The notes below the pieces were generated by a model. The model was not told where the DNA came from, did not search any database, and worked only from the letters and a program-made list of their open reading frames with translations. Both the position numbers and the translations under genes were made by a program. A stretch of 12,164 bases of DNA, taken from contig JAJBVW010000112.1 in NCBI GenBank assembly GCA_020866945.1, positions 1 through 12,164 of the forward strand. Direction: 5' to 3'. This document shows positions 6,505-12,164 of this stretch, piece after piece (within the stretch, counting starts at the first letter, position 1; every line of letters starts with the position of its first letter). The stretch is from Oscillospiraceae bacterium (GTDB lineage: Bacteria; Bacillota; Clostridia; Oscillospirales; Oscillospiraceae).

Positions 6505-7553
6505 CAGAGCGCGTACAAAACGTCTCCCTCGCAGACGGCGCGGTGCGTATCATCGACCAGACAAGGCTCCCGGGGGAGCTTGTATACCTTGACCTGCGGA
6601 CGCGGGAGGAGCTTTATGAGGCCATCTATTCCCTGCGGGTGCGGGGTGCGCCGGCCATTGGCATATTCGCGGCCTACGCTGTGTATGTGCTGGCGACGGA
6701 ACATGACCCGGCGGACTTTTTCGCGGCGCTGGACAAGGACTGCGATTATCTCATTTCCAGCCGACCCACGGCGGTGAATCTGGCCCGCCAGGTGGAGCGT
6801 ATGCGCACCCTGGCCCACACCATGAAGGGCCAGCCGCAGGAGGCCGTTCTGTCTGCCCTGCGGGCGGAGGCCATTGCCATCCACCAGGAGGACATCACCA
6901 TGTGCCGCGCCATCGCGGAGGCGGGACTTGGCCTGCTCCATCTGGGAGATACCGTACTGACCCACTGCAACGCCGGGCCGCTCGCCACCTCGGAATACGG
7001 CACGGGCCTGGGGCCGCTGATGCTCGCGGCGGAGCGGGGGCTGGACATAAAAGCCTATGTGGACGAGACCCGCCCCCTGCTGCAAGGGGCGCGGCTGACC
7101 GCCTGGGAGCTTCAAAACGCAGGGTTCGACTGCACCCTCATCTGCGACAATATGGCCGCCTTGGCCATGCAGCAGGGGAAGATACAGGCCGTGCTGGCCG
7201 GGTGCGACCGTATGGCCGCCAATGGGGATGCCGCCAACAAAATCGGCACCATGGGCGCGGCCATCCTCGCGAAGCACTTCGGCGTCCCGGTGTATATTCT
7301 TCTCCCTTCCTCCACCATCGACCTGTCCTGCGCCACAGGCGCGGACATTCCCATCGAGTACCGCGACGGGGAGGAGATACGGGCCAAGTGGTACGCCCAG
7401 CCTATGGCCCCGGCAGGGGTGAAATGCTGGAACCCCGCCTTCGATGTGACAGACCACACGCTCATCACCGCCATCGTGACGGAAAAGGGCGTGCTTTACC
7501 CGCCCTATGAAGGGCAGCTTGCCGCCCTGTTCGGCAATAAGGAGGAAATCTGA
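6501..7553 (+). CDS. mtnA: S-methyl-5-thioribose-1-phosphate isomerase (MtnA)
   Basis: MtnA converts the cyclic sugar 5-methylthioribose 1-phosphate to the open 5-methylthioribulose 1-phosphate. In organisms with a DHAP shunt it does the same to 5-deoxyribose 1-phosphate. The 350-residue protein shows RGAPAIG (48-54), THCNAG with catalytic Cys156, GCDRMAANGDAANKIGT with catalytic Asp236, and NPAFDVT followed by LITAIVTEKG near the end. It is a canonical MtnA and not the related eIF2B or ribose-1,5-bisphosphate isomerase branch, as far as can be judged by eye. It starts within the pnp stop (ATGA), and its own stop overlaps the next ATG (TGATG), so the three enzymes are translationally coupled. 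Confidence 0.94.
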   Translation: MTERVQNVSLADGAVRIIDQTRLPGELVYLDLRTREELYEAIYSLRVRGAPAIGIFAAYAVYVLATEHDPADFFAALDKDCDYLISSRPTAVNLARQVERMRTLAHTMKGQPQEAVLSALRAEAIAIHQEDITMCRAIAEAGLGLLHLGDTVLTHCNAGPLATSEYGTGLGPLMLAAERGLDIKAYVDETRPLLQGARLTAWELQNAGFDCTLICDNMAALAMQQGKIQAVLAGCDRMAANGDAANKIGTMGAAILAKHFGVPVYILLPSSTIDLSCATGADIPIEYRDGEEIRAKWYAQPMAPAGVKCWNPAFDVTDHTLITAIVTEKGVLYPPYEGQLAALFGNKEEI

Positions 7554-8812
7554 TGATTCGCTTTTACAACGGCCGCGTGCTGGAGGGCAGCACGATAACG
7601 GAAAACGAGGTCTGGGTGGACGGAGGCCACATCTCCTACGTCGGCCCCGCCAAAGCGGACGCCCCCGCGTTCGACCGGCAGATAGACCTGAAGGGCGACC
7701 TGCTGATGCCCAGCTTCAAGAACGCCCACACCCACTCCGGCATGACCTTCCTCCGCTCATTGGCGGACGATTTGCCCCTGCAGGAGTGGCTGACCCAGCA
7801 GATATTCCCCCAGGAGGCCAAGTTGAACGCCGAGCGCCTGGGCGCGTTCACAAAGGTAGCCATGCTGGAATACCTGGCAAACGGCATCACCGCCTGCTTC
7901 GATATGTATTACTATACGGACGAATTTACCCGCATCGCCGCCGACTGGGGCTTCCGGGTGGTGCTGTGCGAATCCCTGTCCGCCGGGGACAACTGGGAGC
8001 GGGTCTATACAAACTACGAAAAATACAACCACATGAGTCCGCTGATAAGCTATCAGCTCGGCTTCCACGCGGAATACACCGGCAGCCTGGATATGTTCAA
8101 ATTCATCTCCCAGGCCGCCCACGACCTGAAGGTCCCCGTATGGTGCCACAACTCCGAGACCGCCTCCGAGGTGCAGGGCTGCGTCCAGCGGTACGGCGTC
8201 ACACCCACTGAGCTGTTTGAAAGCTGCGGCCTTTACGACTACGGCGGCGGCGGCTTCCACTGCGTATGGATGACGGACGACGACCTGGACATCTTCGCCC
8301 GGCGGCGGCTGTATGCCGTGCTGAACCCCTGCTCCAACGGAAAGCTGGCAAGCGGCGTGGCCCCCCTCCGCCGAATGGTGGACAAGGGCGTGAAGCTCGC
8401 CATCGGCACGGACGGCCCCGCCTCCAACAATGCCCTGGATTTCTTCCGGGAGATGTATCTCGTGAACATCCTGGCAAAGCTGGAGGAGAAGGACGCCGCC
8501 GCAGGCGACCCGGCGCTCATATTGGACGCCGCCACCGCAGGCGGTGCGCGGGCCATGGGCCTGTATAACTGCGACAGCATTGCCACAGGCCGCCAGGCGG
8601 ACATGATTGTCATCGACCTGCACCGGCCCAATATGCAGCCGGTGAACAACATCCTCAAAAACCTTATCTATTCCGGCAACCCCTCCAACGTCCGCATGAC
8701 CATGGTGGCGGGCAGGGTGCTGTACCAGGACGGCGAGTTCTTCGTCGGCGAGGAGCCAGAGAAAATCTACGCCGAGGCCCAGCGCCTGACCAGAGAGCTG
8801 CTGGAGGAATAA
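7553..8812 (+). CDS. Amidohydrolase, MTA/SAH (5'-deoxyadenosine) deaminase-like
   Basis: This 419-residue metal-dependent hydrolase of the SsnA/MtaD group (COG0402) probably converts an adenosine analogue to its inosine form plus ammonia. Metal and catalytic residues are His59 and His61 (AHTHSGM), His172, His199 with Glu202 (CHNSET), His236 (FHCVW) and Asp287 (GTDGPASNN). Glu78 in LQEWL corresponds to the ribose-binding glutamate of Thermotoga maritima MTA/SAH deaminase. The order of segments follows that enzyme closely, including APLRRMVDKGVKLAIGTDG. One variation is CSNGKLASG where relatives have ASNLKLGNG. GGAGG (7541-7545) lies just before the ATG. MTA, SAH, adenosine and 5'-deoxyadenosine are all possible substrates; related deaminases for guanine or triazines are less likely. 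Confidence 0.85.
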   Translation: MIRFYNGRVLEGSTITENEVWVDGGHISYVGPAKADAPAFDRQIDLKGDLLMPSFKNAHTHSGMTFLRSLADDLPLQEWLTQQIFPQEAKLNAERLGAFTKVAMLEYLANGITACFDMYYYTDEFTRIAADWGFRVVLCESLSAGDNWERVYTNYEKYNHMSPLISYQLGFHAEYTGSLDMFKFISQAAHDLKVPVWCHNSETASEVQGCVQRYGVTPTELFESCGLYDYGGGGFHCVWMTDDDLDIFARRRLYAVLNPCSNGKLASGVAPLRRMVDKGVKLAIGTDGPASNNALDFFREMYLVNILAKLEEKDAAAGDPALILDAATAGGARAMGLYNCDSIATGRQADMIVIDLHRPNMQPVNNILKNLIYSGNPSNVRMTMVAGRVLYQDGEFFVGEEPEKIYAEAQRLTRELLEE

Positions 8813-8863
8813 CGCCGCGCGGCGGCGAAAGCCGGAAAAAGGCGAGATGCAGAAGCCTCCCCT

Positions 8864-8924
8864 AAAAAAAGAAGAAATCCGAACCGCATGACCCAGCCGG
8901 GCAATCGGTTCGGATTATTTTTTT
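8864..8924. terminator. Bidirectional terminator between deaminase and tRNA-Pro(TGG)
   Basis: AATCCGAACCG (8876-8886) pairs perfectly with CGGTTCGGATT (8906-8916), and the loop contains a further CCC/GGG pair. On the plus strand seven T follow (8918-8924), ending the four-gene unit. On the minus strand a T run (complement of 8864-8870) follows, ending the tRNA transcript. It sits between convergent genes, where a two-way terminator is expected. Confidence 0.88.
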
Positions 8925-8925
8925 C

Positions 8926-9001
8926 TGGTCCGAGTGACAGGATTCGAACCTGCGGCCTCCTGCTCCCAAAGCAGGCGCGCTACCAGCTGCGCAACACCCG
9001 G
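8926..9001 (-). tRNA. tRNA-Pro (anticodon TGG)
   Basis: Read on the minus strand, the acceptor stem CCGGGTG pairs with CACTCGG (one G-T pair). The anticodon stem CCTGC/GCAGG holds the loop TTTGGGA, so the anticodon is TGG and the codon read is CCA (with wobble to other CCN). The T arm contains GGTTCGAATCC. The discriminator base is A and the CCA end is encoded (8928-8926). It has its own promoter (9029-9057) and terminator (8864-8924). The leader between promoter and tRNA contains a small stem, CGCCC-TGA-GGGCG (9009-9021). Confidence 0.97.
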
Positions 9002-9028
9002 ATATAGACGCCCTGAGGGCGCTTTTAT

Positions 9029-9057
9029 ACTATAGCTTTTTTCTTCGCCGATGTCAA
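9029..9057 (-). promoter_or_regulatory. Promoter of tRNA-Pro(TGG)
   Basis: The minus strand has a perfect TTGACA (9057-9052), a 17-base A-rich spacer and TATAGT (9034-9029). The expected start is about 20 bases before the tRNA 5' end. This near-consensus promoter suits a stable RNA gene. Confidence 0.85.
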
Positions 9058-9134
9058 GAGACCGAAGCGGAACAGGGCTTGTTTTTTGCTTCCGGCGCCC
9101 CCGGCGAAGCGCCCCGGCCCGGCACGACGCCATG

Positions 9135-9177
9135 AAAAATCCGAACCCATTACCCTCTTGGATAATGGGTTCGGATT
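9135..9177 (-). terminator. Terminator of tRNA-Pro(GGG)
   Basis: AATCCGAACCCATTA (9138-9152) and TAATGGGTTCGGATT (9163-9177) form a perfect 15-base stem around a 10-base loop. On the minus strand a run of five T follows (complement of 9135-9139). It lies ten bases after the tRNA. The outer half of the stem is the same sequence as in the terminator of the other tRNA-Pro. Confidence 0.85.
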
Positions 9178-9186
9178 ATCATGTTA

Positions 9187-9263
9187 TGGTCCGAGTGACT
9201 GGACTTGAACCAGCGGCCTCCTGAACCCCATTCAGGCGCGATACCAAACTTCGCCACACCCGG
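9187..9263 (-). tRNA. tRNA-Pro (anticodon GGG)
   Basis: On the minus strand, acceptor CCGGGTG pairs with CACTCGG, as in the neighbouring tRNA-Pro. The anticodon stem CCTGA/TCAGG encloses the loop ATGGGGT, giving anticodon GGG, which reads CCC and CCT. The loop has A at position 32 and T at 38, a pair that is uncommon. The T arm contains GGTTCAAGTCC. The discriminator is A and CCA is encoded (9189-9187). It has its own promoter (9279-9307) and terminator (9135-9177). Confidence 0.95.
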
Positions 9264-9278
9264 TCATTGCGCCCTAGT

Positions 9279-9307
9279 ATATTAGCACAGTCCGGCGGAA
9301 AATGCAA
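9279..9307 (-). promoter_or_regulatory. Promoter of tRNA-Pro(GGG)
   Basis: The minus strand reads TTGCAT (9307-9302), a 17-base spacer and TAATAT (9284-9279), with TGC just before the -10 (extended -10). It lies 16 bases before the tRNA 5' end. The -35 overlaps one arm of a 10-base inverted repeat (9294-9342). Confidence 0.65.
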
Positions 9308-9342
9308 TAGTAAATTTAAAAAAATTACACAGATTTTCCGCC
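9294..9342. repeat. 10-base inverted repeat around an AT-rich loop
   Basis: GGCGGAAAAT (9294-9303) and ATTTTCCGCC (9333-9342) are perfect reverse complements separated by 29 AT-rich bases. The pair lies between the stop of the membrane protein gene (9350) and the tRNA-Pro(GGG) promoter, partly overlapping that promoter. On the minus strand the loop includes a seven-T run, so it could help end the membrane protein transcript, but the geometry is not that of a standard terminator. Confidence 0.45.
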
Positions 9343-9349
9343 CAGCGGG

Positions 9350-10147
9350 TCAGATCTCCTCATCCGATTGGAGAGGAGTCTCCTTTTTTGGGAAATTTCC
9401 CGCAATCACAAAGCCCCACAGGAACAGGAGCAGCGCCACCGCCGCAAAGCGGAGCGCCTCCGCCATGGGCATATCGTCAATGGCGGACATGACGCTGAGA
9501 AACGCGCCCAGCTCGCAGAAAAACAGGGTATACACAGGGCGGGGGGAATCGAAATAATATCCCGCCATATAGTAAAACGCCATCAGCACGGCGCTTATGG
9601 CCAGTATCTCAGGGGCAAAGCGCCAGAGAACCGGGTCGGTGGCCGCGTCCTTATAGGCAGAGATGAGCCATATGCCCCCGAACAGAATCATCAGCACAGC
9701 ACCAACGCGGCAGCGCCACTGGCCCTTTTCCCCGTCTCTGTTTCCGCCGGCCAGAAGCAGCAGGCCCACGGCTCCCGCCACGGTCGCCGCGCCGCCCAGC
9801 CGATACATCCCCGGCCAAAGGCTGTCTCCCACATGGAATATTTGTATCACGCCGGAGAGGGCCAGCAGCGCCGCTATTGCATACAGCGCCGCCGTATATA
9901 ACGGCGAACGAGCGGCCGGAATGCCCTCCTCCGCAGGGGTGCTGCCGCGCCGGAGATGGATGGCATATCCCGCCAGGGCCACCACCACAATGATGAGATA
10001 CAGCACAACCACCGCGCTGATGGGGGACTTTTCCGCCAGGCCCGTCTCCTCGTCCAGAATGTTTAAATTTTGAAGCCACCGGAGCATGAACCCCATGGCG
10101 CTGGCGACCACAGCCGCACCCGTCAGCTTATACGCTTCGTTCTGCAT
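9350..10147 (-). CDS. Eight-helix membrane protein of unknown function
   Basis: I do not recognise the family. From the ATG at 10147 the protein has 265 residues with hydrophobic segments at about 8-27, 43-65, 84-104, 115-133, 147-165, 178-198, 204-222 and 230-250. The short acidic tail ends in SDEEI. Loops are brief and no enzyme motif is visible. The start was chosen because GGATGGAG lies six bases before this ATG; an in-frame ATG 12 bases earlier has almost no room for a binding site. It has its own strong promoter (10183-10211) followed by a CCTAAT/ATTAGG palindrome, so it is probably regulated apart from the upstream CoA-transferase unit. It could be a small transporter or a sensor; nothing decides. 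Confidence 0.75.
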   Translation of the reverse strand: MQNEAYKLTGAAVVASAMGFMLRWLQNLNILDEETGLAEKSPISAVVVLYLIIVVVALAGYAIHLRRGSTPAEEGIPAARSPLYTAALYAIAALLALSGVIQIFHVGDSLWPGMYRLGGAATVAGAVGLLLLAGGNRDGEKGQWRCRVGAVLMILFGGIWLISAYKDAATDPVLWRFAPEILAISAVLMAFYYMAGYYFDSPRPVYTLFFCELGAFLSVMSAIDDMPMAEALRFAAVALLLFLWGFVIAGNFPKKETPLQSDEEI

Positions 10148-10159
10148 AGACGACTCCAT

Positions 10160-10182
10160 CCTAATTGCAAATTCTTATTAGG
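10160..10182 (-). promoter_or_regulatory. Operator-like inverted repeat at the transcription start
   Basis: CCTAAT (10160-10165) and ATTAGG (10177-10182) are perfect inverted arms separated by 11 bases, so the arms are about one helical turn and a half apart centre to centre. The repeat begins directly after the -10 box and covers the expected start of transcription of the membrane protein gene, a usual place for a repressor to bind. The regulator is unknown. Confidence 0.45.
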
Positions 10183-10211
10183 ATTATATACCCATCCCCG
10201 CTGAACGTCAA
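10183..10211 (-). promoter_or_regulatory. Promoter of the eight-helix membrane protein gene
   Basis: On the minus strand TTGACG (10211-10206), a 17-base spacer and a perfect TATAAT (10188-10183) form a near-consensus promoter. It starts seven bases after the stop of the PQ-loop protein gene. Confidence 0.78.
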
Positions 10212-10217
10212 GAACGG

Positions 10218-10541
10218 TTAGGTCTGGTCTTCCGCCTTTTTATCCAGGGCGCGGTTGCGGAAGTAGATGACGATGCCGCCGGAAACCATGAGGGTGTTCA
10301 GCACATAGAAGAACATCACATACCACCGCACGGTCTCATACCAGGGCTGCGGGGCGTTATAGACAATCAGGGCGACCTTGCCGATGATAGCGAAGATATA
10401 TCCGGCCCAAATCAGCAGATAAAACGGCAGGCTGGTGCTCTTGGCCGTCCGGGCCTTCCACGCCTTGATGATGTTCAGCGGCCAGGAGATGCCGAAGCAA
10501 ATCACCATCATCATCTCCATCAGGCTTGCAAATGTTTCCAT
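10218..10541 (-). CDS. Small PQ-loop/SemiSWEET-like membrane protein
   Basis: This 107-residue protein has three hydrophobic segments (about 4-26, 37-60 and 70-94). The stretch FGISWPLNIIKAWKARTAKS followed by TSLPFYLLIWAGYIFAI resembles the PQ-loop half-transporter layout, in which a helix ending in Pro is followed by a basic linker (K-x-W-K-x-R-T-x-K-S-x-S). The usual PQ is replaced by WPLN. SemiSWEETs work as dimers and move sugars, but the substrate here cannot be inferred. AAAGGAGA lies about ten bases before the ATG. The gene is 41 bases downstream of the CoA-transferase and probably shares its transcript. Confidence 0.65.
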   Translation of the reverse strand: METFASLMEMMMVICFGISWPLNIIKAWKARTAKSTSLPFYLLIWAGYIFAIIGKVALIVYNAPQPWYETVRWYVMFFYVLNTLMVSGGIVIYFRNRALDKKAEDQT

Positions 10542-10582
10542 ATTGTTCAGTCTCCTTTATTCAAACCAGTCTTCAGCAAAAA

Positions 10583-12100
10583 TCAGCACTCCTCCTCCAG
10601 CATTGTCCCGGTCTCCCGGAAGCGCTGGTGGAAGGAAAAGCATTTATCCAGCATATGCGGGGTTTGGGCGTTGCCGGTGGCGGCGCAGGCTTCGCTGAAA
10701 TAACGGCGAAGCTGGGGCCGGTAGTCCGGGTGGGCGCAGTTTTCAATGATGAGGACGGCCCGCTCCTTGGGGCAGAGGCCCCGCAGGTCGGCATAGCCCT
10801 GCTCGGTGACGATCACATCCACGTCATGCTCCGTGTGGTCTACATGGCTGACCATGGGGACAATGCTGGAAATCCGGCCCCCCTTGGCGGTGGAGCTGGT
10901 CATAAAAATGGTGACGGAGGCGTTCCGGGCATAGTCCCCGGAGCCGCCGATACCGTTGTAAATGGTGGTGCCGTTCATCTGGGAGGAGTTGACGTTGCCG
11001 TAAATATCCGCCTCCACGGCGGTGTTCATGGCAATGACGCCCAGGCGGCGGATGGTCTCCGCGCCGTTGGATATTTCCGACTCCCGCAGGATGATTTTGT
11101 CCCGGTACGCCTCGATATTCCCCAGCATATGCCGCATACCCGCGTCGGACATACTCAGGGAGGTGCCAGAGGCCATATCCGCGCACCCGGCGTCTATCAG
11201 GTCGATGATGCCGTCCTGGATGACCTCGGAATAGAAGGTCAGATGCTCAAACCCGGCCCCCTTCAGGCCCAGCAGCACAGCGTTCGCCACGGAGCCGCCC
11301 CCGGACTGGGGCGGCGCCGTTCCGGCGGCCAGGCGTCCGGCGGCCTTTTCCGCCTTTAAAAAGGCCACGATATTGTCCGCTATCTTCTGGCTGGTCTCGT
11401 CCGCCGGGGCCAGGGCGCGGGGCTTTTCCACCACGTCACTGTATACCACGGCGGCAATTTTCTCCTGCGGGCAGGTCACATAGGGCACGCCAATGCGCTG
11501 GCCCACCGCGGTCAGCGGGATGGGCTGGCGGCTGGGCGGGTCGGAAACATTGTATATGTCGTGGAAGCCCTCCAGCCCCTCCGGCTGAATCAGGCTGACC
11601 TCCACAATCACCTGCTTTGCCAGATTCACAAAGGTCTGCACGCAGCCCAGGCCGGTGGAGGGGATGATATGGCCCTCCTCTGTAATGGCCACAGCCTCCA
11701 CGATGGCCACGTCTATGTCCCCATAAAAGCCATAGCGGGTGTTCTGGGCCATCATGCCAAGATGCTGATCCATATAGGCCGTCGATTCCCGTCCGCCGCC
11801 GTTAACCACCCGGCGGTACTGGGCGCTGTTAACATAGGGGATGCGCCGGGCGCTAATTTCCTCCGCGCCCCAGACGCAGTCCAGCTCATCCCCGGTGGAC
11901 GCGCCGGTGAGAAGATTCACCCGCACGCGCCGTTTCCCGGAGCGCACCTGCTCGGCCAGGGCCAGCGGCACGGCCTTGGGGTTGCCGGAGGGGGAAAAAC
12001 CACTCGCGGCAACGGTCATGCCGTCCTGGATTAAATTCGCGGCGTCCTCCGCCGTCATTACCTTCGATAAAAGCTCCCTGCAACGGATACGTTCACTCAA
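10583..12100 (-). CDS. Acetyl-CoA hydrolase/transferase family CoA-transferase (Cat1/AarC-like)
   Basis: The enzyme moves CoA between an acyl-CoA and a carboxylate, such as succinyl-CoA and acetate, in anaerobic energy metabolism. The length of 505 residues fits AarC and Cat1. Visible marks are SGFSPSGNPKAVP near the N-terminus, TFYSEVIQDG with the probable catalytic Glu292 that forms the glutamyl-CoA thioester, and MNGTTIYNGIGGSGDYARNA (375-394) around the CoA site. The start is a TTG at 12100, served by AAGGAGG with eight-base spacing; a TTG 21 bases further upstream lies before that binding site. Neighbours do not reveal the acyl donor, so acetate, succinate, propionate or butyrate metabolism are all possible. 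The PQ-loop gene follows. Confidence 0.92.
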   Translation of the reverse strand: MSERIRCRELLSKVMTAEDAANLIQDGMTVAASGFSPSGNPKAVPLALAEQVRSGKRRVRVNLLTGASTGDELDCVWGAEEISARRIPYVNSAQYRRVVNGGGRESTAYMDQHLGMMAQNTRYGFYGDIDVAIVEAVAITEEGHIIPSTGLGCVQTFVNLAKQVIVEVSLIQPEGLEGFHDIYNVSDPPSRQPIPLTAVGQRIGVPYVTCPQEKIAAVVYSDVVEKPRALAPADETSQKIADNIVAFLKAEKAAGRLAAGTAPPQSGGGSVANAVLLGLKGAGFEHLTFYSEVIQDGIIDLIDAGCADMASGTSLSMSDAGMRHMLGNIEAYRDKIILRESEISNGAETIRRLGVIAMNTAVEADIYGNVNSSQMNGTTIYNGIGGSGDYARNASVTIFMTSSTAKGGRISSIVPMVSHVDHTEHDVDVIVTEQGYADLRGLCPKERAVLIIENCAHPDYRPQLRRYFSEACAATGNAQTPHMLDKCFSFHQRFRETGTMLEEEC

Positions 12101-12164
12101 TGGCAGCTCCTCCTTAGACAATATGTAATGACCTCCGATTTGTAGAAACGTGGATTTACCTGTA

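Noticed and set aside
6225..7457. 410-codon minus-strand open frame across pnp and mtnA
   Set aside because: It is the antisense shadow of two well-supported overlapping genes, and its translation is low-complexity, rich in Gly, His and Arg, with no family signal.
7757..8623. 288-codon minus-strand frame opposite the deaminase
   Set aside because: It is antisense to conserved metal-binding motifs of the amidohydrolase. No ribosome binding site or domain was seen.
8813..8824. Perfect 12-base palindrome CGCCGCGCGGCG after the deaminase stop
   Set aside because: There is no loop or T run and it is GC-only in a GC-rich region; the real terminator lies 50 bases further on.
9061..9134. Very GC-rich stretch with small hairpins between the two tRNA genes, considered as a small RNA or third tRNA
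   Set aside because: No cloverleaf can be drawn, and no separate promoter points at it. It is best left as spacer.
12101..12164. The frame upstream of the CoA-transferase start stays open to the window edge and reads TGKSTFLQIGG, which resembles an ATPase P-loop
   Set aside because: Only about 20 codons are visible, and the strong ribosome binding site plus the 505-residue family length support the TTG at 12100. The resemblance is too short to claim a fusion or an upstream ATPase.
1..12164. CRISPR array, insertion sequence or phage genes
   Set aside because: No spaced direct repeats, transposase, integrase or phage structural gene was seen anywhere in the window.

Overview
The window looks like chromosomal DNA from a GC-rich anaerobic Firmicute, most likely in the Oscillospiraceae/Ruminococcaceae part of Clostridia. 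The signs are strong AGGAGG-type ribosome binding sites, sigma-A type promoters, tRNA genes that encode their own CCA end, an XpaC-family protein and a Cat1/AarC-type CoA-transferase. The organism is inferred from protein character, not from a database match.

Layout, left to right. (1) On the minus strand, positions 1-1187 hold tgt (queuosine tRNA modification), followed at the window edge by the first four codons of a downstream gene. (2) Divergent from tgt, a plus-strand unit runs from about 1383 to 3664: a PadR-family repressor, an overlapping six-helix membrane protein with a DUF1048-like N-terminus, and an aldose 1-epimerase-like (LacX type) enzyme. The control region before padR has two palindromes, one inside the promoter spacer. 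(3) A small AT-richer type II toxin-antitoxin pair (3770-4319) has its own promoter and is followed by two stem-loops. (4) A plus-strand unit of four tightly packed genes (4466-8812) encodes an XpaC-family membrane protein, a trimeric-type purine nucleoside phosphorylase, MtnA (methylthioribose-1-phosphate isomerase) and a methylthioadenosine/S-adenosylhomocysteine deaminase-like amidohydrolase. (5) Two minus-strand tRNA-Pro genes (TGG and GGG anticodons) each have their own promoter and terminator and look like copies of one cassette. (6) Minus-strand genes follow: an eight-helix membrane protein of unknown function, a small PQ-loop/SemiSWEET-like membrane protein, and a Cat1/AarC-type CoA-transferase.

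The most interesting point is the pnp-mtnA-deaminase run. Read as chemistry, deamination of 5'-methylthioadenosine or 5'-deoxyadenosine, phosphorolysis of the resulting inosine analogue, and isomerisation of the sugar 1-phosphate to a ribulose 1-phosphate would form a by-product salvage route that needs neither MTA nucleosidase nor methylthioribose kinase. The window contains no later enzyme (aldolase, dehydratase or enolase), and the phosphorylase keeps the histidine that in human PNP contacts the ribose 5'-hydroxyl. The true substrate (adenosine/inosine, MTA or 5'-deoxyadenosine) is therefore open.
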